Below, piece by piece: positions 32,740 to 38,202 of a stretch of DNA of 38,202 bases. The position numbers and the translations under genes were made by a program. This DNA comes from an uncultured Bacteroidota bacterium (GTDB taxonomy: Bacteria; Bacteroidota; Bacteroidia; Chitinophagales; Chitinophagaceae), in the NCBI GenBank assembly GCA_903882805.1, contig CAIRYK010000017.1:1-38202 (forward strand). Reading direction: 5' to 3'. The notes under the pieces were generated by a model that saw only the letters and a program-made list of their open reading frames with translations, did not search any database and was not told the DNA's origin. Numbering within the stretch: the first letter of the stretch is position 1; the number at the start of each line of letters is the position of its first letter.

Positions 32740-34863
32740 ATGGATTTCAAAAGATATTTAATAACCGCTGCCCTGCCCTATGCCAACGGGCCGGTGCATA
32801 TTGGTCACCTTGCTGGCTGCTACTTACCGGCCGATATATATGTGCGCTACCAGCGGGTGCGCAAGCGCGATGTAAAGTTTATTTGCGGCAGCGATGAGCA
32901 CGGTGTGCCTATTACTATCAGGGCTATGAAAGAAGGCGTTAGCCCGCAAGATGTGGTAGATAAATACCATAAAATAATCAAAGACAGTTTTGCCGAAATG
33001 GGTATATCGTTCGATATATTTTCGCGCACATCAAACCAAATTCATCACGACACAGCTCAGGCTTTTTTTACTAAGCTATACGATGCAGGCTTGTTTGAAG
33101 AGCGCGAAAGCGAACAGTATTACGATGAGGCTAAACAGATGTTTCTTGCCGACCGCTATATTGTAGGCACATGCCCTATATGCGGCAACGATGGCGCTTA
33201 TGGCGATCAGTGCGAAAAGTGCGGCTCGTCGCTCACTCCCGAAATGTTGCTCAATCCGCGCAGCGCGCTCAGCAGCTCCGCTCCGGTAAAGAAAATGACC
33301 AAGCACTGGTATTTTCCGCTCAACAAATATGAGGAGTGGCTAAAAGAGTGGATTGTAGAAGGCAAAAAAGATAGCTGGAAACCCAATGTGTATGGCCAAT
33401 GCAAAAGCTGGCTCGACAATGGTCTGCACCCCCGCGCTATGACCCGCGATAGTACATGGGGTGTACCTGTGCCGGTAGCCGATGCTAAGGGAAAGGTACT
33501 CTATGTGTGGTTTGATGCCCCCATAGGCTACATAAGCGCCACCAAAGAGCTGACCAACCAATGGAGCGACTACTGGAAAAGTGAAGACACCAAGCTGGTA
33601 CACTTTATAGGCAAGGACAATATAGTGTTTCACTGTATCATTTTTCCGGCTATGCTTAAAGCTCATGGCGGCTTTGTGCTACCCGAGAATGTGCCTGCCA
33701 ATGAATTTCTGAATCTGGAAGGCAGAAAAATATCTACATCGCGCAACTGGGCGGTGTGGGTAGATGAATACCTCAAAGATTTCCCAGATCAGCAGGATGC
33801 GCTGCGCTATGTACTGTGCGCCAATGCACCGGAATCGAAAGACAACGATTTTACCTGGAAGGATTTTCAGGACAGGGTAAACAACGAACTGTCGGCAATA
33901 CTGGGCAACTTCGAAAACCGTGTGTTTGTGCTGATGCACAAATTGTGCAAGGGCCGTGTGCCCCCTGTAGATCCTGAGTTTGTTACAGATGCCGACAAAG
34001 CGCTGATGCTGGAGATACAACAAACAAAGGCGCGCGTAGAGGCGGCAATAGAAGGTTATAAATTCAGAGATGGACTTGCAGAAGTGATAGACCTGGCGCG
34101 CAAGGGCAATAAATACCTGCAAGACAATGCGCCATGGAGCCTTGCCAAAACACCCGAACTGCAAACCGAAAACCAGAAGCGCATAGATATTTGCATACAC
34201 ATTTGTCTGCAGCTTACTGCTAATATTGCTATACTCATCAATCCGTTTTTGCCGCACACTGCCACAAAAATGCGTAAAAAAATGAAGGTAGTAGAGCGTA
34301 TGCTGGACTGGGAAAATGCCGGCAGAATGGACTTGTTGAAAACCAACTATCCACTGCTGGCGCCCGAGCTGCTGTTTAGAAAAATAGAAGATGCAGAAGT
34401 GGCGCAACAAGTAGAAAAACTAAAAAATACACTACCCGTAGATACAACACCCGCAATGGAACAACCAACAGAACAAACCGCAACCCCAGAAGCTGCGGTA
34501 ACAGCAGATGCTATACCCACAATAGCGCCGCAAAAACCAGAAATAACTATTGATGAGTTTGCAAAAATGGACCTGCGTGCAGGCACAATAGTAGCCGCTG
34601 AAAAAGTAGCCAAGGCCGACAAACTGCTGAAACTGGAAATAGATCTGGGCTTTGAGGTGCGCACTGTAGTATCTGGTATAGCCATGCATTTTACTCCCGA
34701 AGAGATTATAGGCAAGCAGGTAACAGTGGTTGCCAACCTTGCGCCACGAAAAATGAGGGGCATAGAGAGCAAAGGGATGATACTGATGGCCCAAAACGGC
34801 GACGGCAAACTGATATTTGTATCGCCCGTTACCACTGCCGACAATGGCAGCGAGGTGCGCTAA
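32740..34863 (+). CDS. metG: Methionyl-tRNA synthetase with C-terminal tRNA-binding domain
   Basis: A 707-aa protein. Class I signature HIGH (in PVHIGHLAG, near residue 20) and the KMSKS-equivalent [10 protein letters not shown]; zinc knuckle [19 protein letters not shown] (about 144-162). The anticodon-binding helical domain follows, then a Thr/Pro/Ala-rich linker and an EMAP/Trbp111-type tRNA-binding domain ([20 protein letters not shown] to the end). It charges initiator and elongator tRNA-Met with methionine. Single gene in a converging pair with 34868. Confidence 0.97.
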   Translation: MDFKRYLITAALPYANGPVHIGHLAGCYLPADIYVRYQRVRKRDVKFICGSDEHGVPITIRAMKEGVSPQDVVDKYHKIIKDSFAEMGISFDIFSRTSNQIHHDTAQAFFTKLYDAGLFEERESEQYYDEAKQMFLADRYIVGTCPICGNDGAYGDQCEKCGSSLTPEMLLNPRSALSSSAPVKKMTKHWYFPLNKYEEWLKEWIVEGKKDSWKPNVYGQCKSWLDNGLHPRAMTRDSTWGVPVPVADAKGKVLYVWFDAPIGYISATKELTNQWSDYWKSEDTKLVHFIGKDNIVFHCIIFPAMLKAHGGFVLPENVPANEFLNLEGRKISTSRNWAVWVDEYLKDFPDQQDALRYVLCANAPESKDNDFTWKDFQDRVNNELSAILGNFENRVFVLMHKLCKGRVPPVDPEFVTDADKALMLEIQQTKARVEAAIEGYKFRDGLAEVIDLARKGNKYLQDNAPWSLAKTPELQTENQKRIDICIHICLQLTANIAILINPFLPHTATKMRKKMKVVERMLDWENAGRMDLLKTNYPLLAPELLFRKIEDAEVAQQVEKLKNTLPVDTTPAMEQPTEQTATPEAAVTADAIPTIAPQKPEITIDEFAKMDLRAGTIVAAEKVAKADKLLKLEIDLGFEVRTVVSGIAMHFTPEEIIGKQVTVVANLAPRKMRGIESKGMILMAQNGDGKLIFVSPVTTADNGSEVR

Positions 34864-34867
34864 AAGG

Positions 34868-35347
34868 CTACAATTTCTTTACATACAATCCTTCGGCAAT
34901 ACGCGAAACAGATTCCGCCATCCGCTCTATGCGGATGGCGTCTTTGTCTGTGGCATGTATGTAATCCAGATAAGCCTTTTGCTCGCTTGCGGGCAGCGCC
35001 TGATAGTTGCGACAGGCAGCAGGTTCATCTTTCAGGCAGTCCAGAAAATCGGTTGAGTAATCCTGTAGTTTTTCGGCTCTGTATAGTTTTACCCTTACGG
35101 CTTGGCCTGCCTCTTTTTTAATTATCTTCCTTATCGCCGCTTTCACCGGCAAAAACAGGCGGTGGTTGCCCATTGGCATCAGGTGTGTTTCGGGCAGCGC
35201 GTAGTCGTCTATATAGCCGGTTACTTTTACCCACCCAAAAGGCTGCGACTTATCCTGCCAAAGTTCGGGGATAGGCGCATAGGTCCAGCCGCCCTTGCCG
35301 GGATATCTTTCCAGAAGTATTTCGGTGTCGAGAATTGGGTTTTCCAT
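34868..35347 (-). CDS. YdeI/OmdA-like protein with DUF1905
   Basis: A 159-aa protein. Residues about 10-95 fit DUF1905 (FGWVKVTGYIDDYALPETHL, NHRLFLPVKAAIRKII). The C-terminal ~60 residues fit the YdeI/OmdA bacteriocin-protection motif (DFLDCLKDEPAACRNYQALP, IERMAESVSRIAEGL). Role unclear; cytosolic. Its stop is four bases from the metG stop. Confidence 0.8.
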   Translation of the reverse strand: MENPILDTEILLERYPGKGGWTYAPIPELWQDKSQPFGWVKVTGYIDDYALPETHLMPMGNHRLFLPVKAAIRKIIKKEAGQAVRVKLYRAEKLQDYSTDFLDCLKDEPAACRNYQALPASEQKAYLDYIHATDKDAIRIERMAESVSRIAEGLYVKKL

Positions 35348-35444
35348 ACCACAAATTAAAAGTTAAAAATAACAAACTGCATCTTAAATCGCAGTATTGA
35401 ACAAGAGGTTGATTACTTTATAATTGCCGTTTGTTGTATTGGAG

Positions 35445-35452
35445 TATATTTG
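35445..35452 (+). promoter_or_regulatory. -7 box of the adaptor-protein gene
   Basis: TATATTTG is an exact TAnnTTTG, 20 bases before the ATG at 35473. It lies downstream of the alternative start at 35431, so it supports 35473 as the true start. Confidence 0.55.
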
Positions 35453-35472
35453 CAGTGAAATTTTCAATTTGT

Positions 35473-36801
35473 ATGAAGTCGAAAACAGTCTGGTGGATAA
35501 GCATAATTAGTGTTGTAGTAATTATTGCGCTTATCGTAGTTGCAAAGCGGTCTGACAGCGACGAGATAAAGGTAGCGGTTGAAAAAACCACCCACCATAC
35601 AATTACCGAAACGGTGACTGCAAGCGGCAAAATATATCCGGAGACCGAAGTGAAAATAGCGCCCGAAGTAAGCGGAGAGATCACAATGCTGAATATACAG
35701 GAGGGCGATAGCGTGCATAAAGGCGAGGTACTGGTAAAAATCAATCCTGCTATCTACAATTCTATGGTTAGCCAGGCGGCGGCATCGGTAGAACAGTCGC
35801 GGGCAAGCGCCAATAACACACGTGAAATGATGGCGCAGGCTGAATCGCAATTTGAACTAGCGCAGGCTACCTACAATAGAAATAAAAAGCTCTACGAACA
35901 AAAAGTAATTTCTGCTCTGGAGTTTGAACAAGGCGAAGCGTCTTATAAATCTGCAAAGGCTACGCTGGACGCTGCAAAAGCGTCGACATCGGGCGGTAAG
36001 TATGGAATTCAGGGAGCGCAGGCCAGCCTGACACAAGCGCAAGAAAACCTGCTGAAAACAACCATAATTGCCCCAACCGGCGGCATAATATCGGACCTGA
36101 ATGTAAAAAAAGGCGAGCGCGTAGTGGGTACTGCGCAAATGGCCGGCACAGAAATGCTTACGATAGCCGATATGAGCCGTATAGAAGTGCGGGTAGACGT
36201 GAGCGAAACAGATATATCTAAAGTAAAAATAGGCGATACAACTATTATAGAAGCCGACGCCTACCGCAACCGTAAGTTTAAAGGTGTGGTATCGAAAGTG
36301 GCAGTAAGCAGCACTAAATCAGGTTTATCGTCGGGCAATAGCGCAGAACAGGTTACCAACTACACAGTGCATATTCTTATACTGCCCAGTAGCTATGAAG
36401 ACCTTACAGCTAAATTGGCAAAAGGAAAATTCCCGTTCAAACCGGGCATGTCGGCATCTGTAGAAATACAGACGAATCGCCAGGATAATATACTTTCAGT
36501 GCCTGTAAATGCAATTACTACCCGCGACTGGCCAGATAGTATGAAAAACCTTGCCGGCTATGGCAACGACAACATAAGGCAGGTAGCGTTTGTTTACGAC
36601 TCTACAGCCAAAATGGTAAAAATTCGCGATGTAAAAACGGGTTTGCAAGACAACAAATACCTGCAAATAACCGAGGGCCTTAAAGAAAACGAAGAAGTAG
36701 TGGTAGCCCCCTATGGCGCTATTGCCCGCACACTGAGCGATAAAACAAAAGTAAAAATTGTAGATAAAGACAAACTTTTTGAAGCAAAACCTAAGGATTA
36801 G
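35473..36801 (+). CDS. HlyD/MacA-type periplasmic adaptor of an efflux system
   Basis: A 442-aa protein. N-terminal membrane anchor WWISIISVVVIIALIVVAKR; then lipoyl-like halves (ETVTASGKIYPETEVKIAPE and IIAPTGGIISDLNVKKGER) flanking a long alpha-hairpin (about 90-190, alanine/glutamine-rich). The beta-barrel segment IEVRVDVSETDISKVKIGDT and a membrane-proximal domain finish it. Such adaptors join an ABC (MacB-type) or RND pump to an outer-membrane channel. No pump or channel gene lies within the window to the right, so the partner is elsewhere. Confidence 0.88.
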   Translation: MKSKTVWWISIISVVVIIALIVVAKRSDSDEIKVAVEKTTHHTITETVTASGKIYPETEVKIAPEVSGEITMLNIQEGDSVHKGEVLVKINPAIYNSMVSQAAASVEQSRASANNTREMMAQAESQFELAQATYNRNKKLYEQKVISALEFEQGEASYKSAKATLDAAKASTSGGKYGIQGAQASLTQAQENLLKTTIIAPTGGIISDLNVKKGERVVGTAQMAGTEMLTIADMSRIEVRVDVSETDISKVKIGDTTIIEADAYRNRKFKGVVSKVAVSSTKSGLSSGNSAEQVTNYTVHILILPSSYEDLTAKLAKGKFPFKPGMSASVEIQTNRQDNILSVPVNAITTRDWPDSMKNLAGYGNDNIRQVAFVYDSTAKMVKIRDVKTGLQDNKYLQITEGLKENEEVVVAPYGAIARTLSDKTKVKIVDKDKLFEAKPKD

Positions 36802-36946
36802 TTGCTCGCAAACAATAGAGCCAATCATCCTTAGCGCAAACAAACATTCCGTCTAATATTGCCATCAGCGTAAATAGCGTCGGATTTAAGATTTTGGTTT
36901 ACAATAGGTAAGCCCTATCCTGTTTCAATTTTTCTTCATTATCCCT

Positions 36947-36954
36947 TACTTTTG
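36947..36954 (+). promoter_or_regulatory. -7 box of gpsA
   Basis: TACTTTTG is an exact TAnnTTTG, 22 bases before the TTG start at 36977. Confidence 0.5.
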
Positions 36955-36976
36955 AGTTTGGGTCAATTAATTTATT

Positions 36977-37999
36977 TTGAACGAATCACAATTAGGACAA
37001 TTAGGTATAATAGGTAACGGCAGCTGGGGCACAGCCCTTGCCAAGATATTGACAGACAATGGCAATAACATACACTGGTGGGTAAGAAATGAGGAGGCTA
37101 TCGCCTACCTCAACGAACGACAGCACAATCCACACTACCTTACTTCGGTACGTTTTTTGGCCGACACCATACACCCAACAAAAGACCTCAATGGTATGCT
37201 GGAGCGGTGCGACACCGTAGTATTTGCAGTGCCATCGGCTTATGCACAGGGCGTTATAGAGCAGGTAGATAAAAGTGTATGGCAGAAAAAAAACATCATA
37301 TCGGCCATAAAAGGCATATTGCCAGATACTAAATTGCTACTCAACGATTTTCTTACTACCCGTTTCGATTATCCGCTGGAAAAGTATGTTTCTATTACCG
37401 GTCCGTGCCATGCCGAAGAAGTGGCCTATGAGCGCCTCTCCTACTTAACTTTTTCGAGTATAGACGACAGCCTGGCCGAAACTGTTGCCAACGCTTTTTC
37501 CAACACGTATATCAATACTACTTTCAATCACGATATATGGGGCGCACAATATGCCGCCGTGCTTAAAAACATTTACGCAATAGGCGCCGGCATAGCTCGC
37601 GCGCTCGACTATGGCGACAATTTTTTGAGTGTGTACATCACCAATTGCTACCGGGAAATGTTTCATTTCTTGCAAAGCCATTTCGAGAAAGTGCACCCAT
37701 CGAACGAACACCCTGATTTTCATACCAGCGCCTACCTTGGCGACTTGCTGGTAACCTGCTACTCGCTCCACAGCCGCAACCGTACCTTTGGCGCTATGAT
37801 AGGCAAGGGCTATACTGTAAAAGCCGCAATGCTGGAAATGAATATGGTGGCCGAAGGCTACTACGCCGCCCGGGGTATGCAGTCTATATCTAAAAACTAT
37901 GCTATACCCATACCCATAGCAACCTACATATACAAAATGCTGTGGGAAGACCTCAACCCATCGGATGGATTCCTGAAACTGGAAAAAATGATGAGTTAA
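36977..37999 (+). CDS. gpsA: NAD(P)+-dependent glycerol-3-phosphate dehydrogenase
   Basis: A 340-aa protein, normal length. Rossmann fingerprint LGIIGNGSWGTALAKIL at the N-terminus, VFAVPSAY, ITGPCHAEEVA, AAVLKNIYAIGAGI (substrate/catalytic Lys) and RNRTFG. It reduces dihydroxyacetone phosphate to glycerol 3-phosphate for phospholipid synthesis in the cytosol. An in-frame stop TAA is at 36968-36970 and no ATG lies before the fingerprint, so the start must be TTG at 36977 (or ATT at 36974). Confidence 0.93.
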   Translation: MNESQLGQLGIIGNGSWGTALAKILTDNGNNIHWWVRNEEAIAYLNERQHNPHYLTSVRFLADTIHPTKDLNGMLERCDTVVFAVPSAYAQGVIEQVDKSVWQKKNIISAIKGILPDTKLLLNDFLTTRFDYPLEKYVSITGPCHAEEVAYERLSYLTFSSIDDSLAETVANAFSNTYINTTFNHDIWGAQYAAVLKNIYAIGAGIARALDYGDNFLSVYITNCYREMFHFLQSHFEKVHPSNEHPDFHTSAYLGDLLVTCYSLHSRNRTFGAMIGKGYTVKAAMLEMNMVAEGYYAARGMQSISKNYAIPIPIATYIYKMLWEDLNPSDGFLKLEKMMS

Positions 38000-38007
38000 C
38001 TGATATG

Positions 38008-38030
38008 AAAGCCACCTAAAAGGTGGCTTT
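38008..38030 (+). terminator. gpsA terminator
   Basis: AAAGCCACCT pairs with AGGTGGCTTT over a 3-nt loop and is followed by a T-run, nine bases after the stop. Confidence 0.9.
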
Positions 38031-38202
38031 TTTTATTGTTATTTGATACCACCTATCTACCCACAGCACGAACCCACAATATTGTATATGAATTACGGTA
38101 AATATAATAATTTTACACAAAAATAGAATTTTCTGGCATAGTTAAATGCAATATATAGTAGCCATGACATGCTTACAGATTGTATTTATTATAATTTATT
38201 TA
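38031..38202. other. AT-rich end of window
   Basis: About 170 bases with no open frame of useful length and no structure recognised. Confidence 0.6.

Noticed and set aside
35431..35472. Longer start for the adaptor protein
   Set aside because: It precedes the -7 box at 35445 and would put extra residues before the membrane anchor.

Overview
The window is a piece of a Bacteroidota chromosome. The evidence is: promoters of the TAnnTTTG type, weak or absent Shine-Dalgarno sites, a Bacteroidetes-type tyrosine integrase, LytTR, DUF2911 and DUF4384 proteins, and a MetRS with a fused C-terminal tRNA-binding domain. The lineage looks close to Chitinophagales, but that is only an inference from the general look of the genes.

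Two halves are visible. Positions 1 to about 23,445 are the right part of an AT-rich genomic island that ends at a tRNA-Val(TAC) gene, with a tyrosine integrase and its excisionase-like partner about 0.6 kb inside that end. The left end of the island lies outside the window. From about 23,645 onward the sequence is more GC-rich and carries ordinary chromosomal genes: bPH/SHOCT protein, lipoprotein, papain-like pseudoprotease, DEAD-box RNA helicase, DUF2911 protein, 1-Cys peroxiredoxin, GNAT, MetRS, YdeI-like protein, RND/ABC adaptor and GpsA. These are mostly single transcription units closed by clear hairpin terminators.

Island layout from the left: a PIN-domain nuclease-like protein (cut by the window edge); a Gly/Lys-tailed small protein and a LytTR-like protein; two unknown genes; a GIY-YIG-like gene flanked by a 43-bp direct repeat; a minus-strand operon led by a serine recombinase and followed by three tiny genes; two small operons of zinc-ribbon and unknown proteins driven by a duplicated 107-bp promoter region; a DUF932 gene divergent from a ribbon-helix-helix regulator with paired operator-like half-sites; a DUF5655 gene; and a restriction-modification-like block at 9543-15900 (Mrr-like D..QxK nuclease, MmeI-like N6-adenine methyltransferase without a visible fused nuclease, DEAD/DEAH helicase, GIY-YIG protein). 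After that come a family-A-polymerase-like palm protein (probably the island's replication or priming protein), three small genes, an unknown 309-aa gene, a ParB-like/N4-type methyltransferase fusion, the Xis/Int pair, and an orphan methyltransferase-like fragment.

The most unusual island-wide feature is a family of seven dispersed 26-bp hairpins (10-bp arms, 6-nt loop). They sit at the 3' ends of island transcription units with a conserved loop polarity, and one copy has a compensatory base-pair change. I saw none in the chromosomal half. The best candidates for an undescribed system are the nuclease-methyltransferase-helicase-GIY-YIG block and the polymerase-like protein, together with this hairpin punctuation of the island's small operons.
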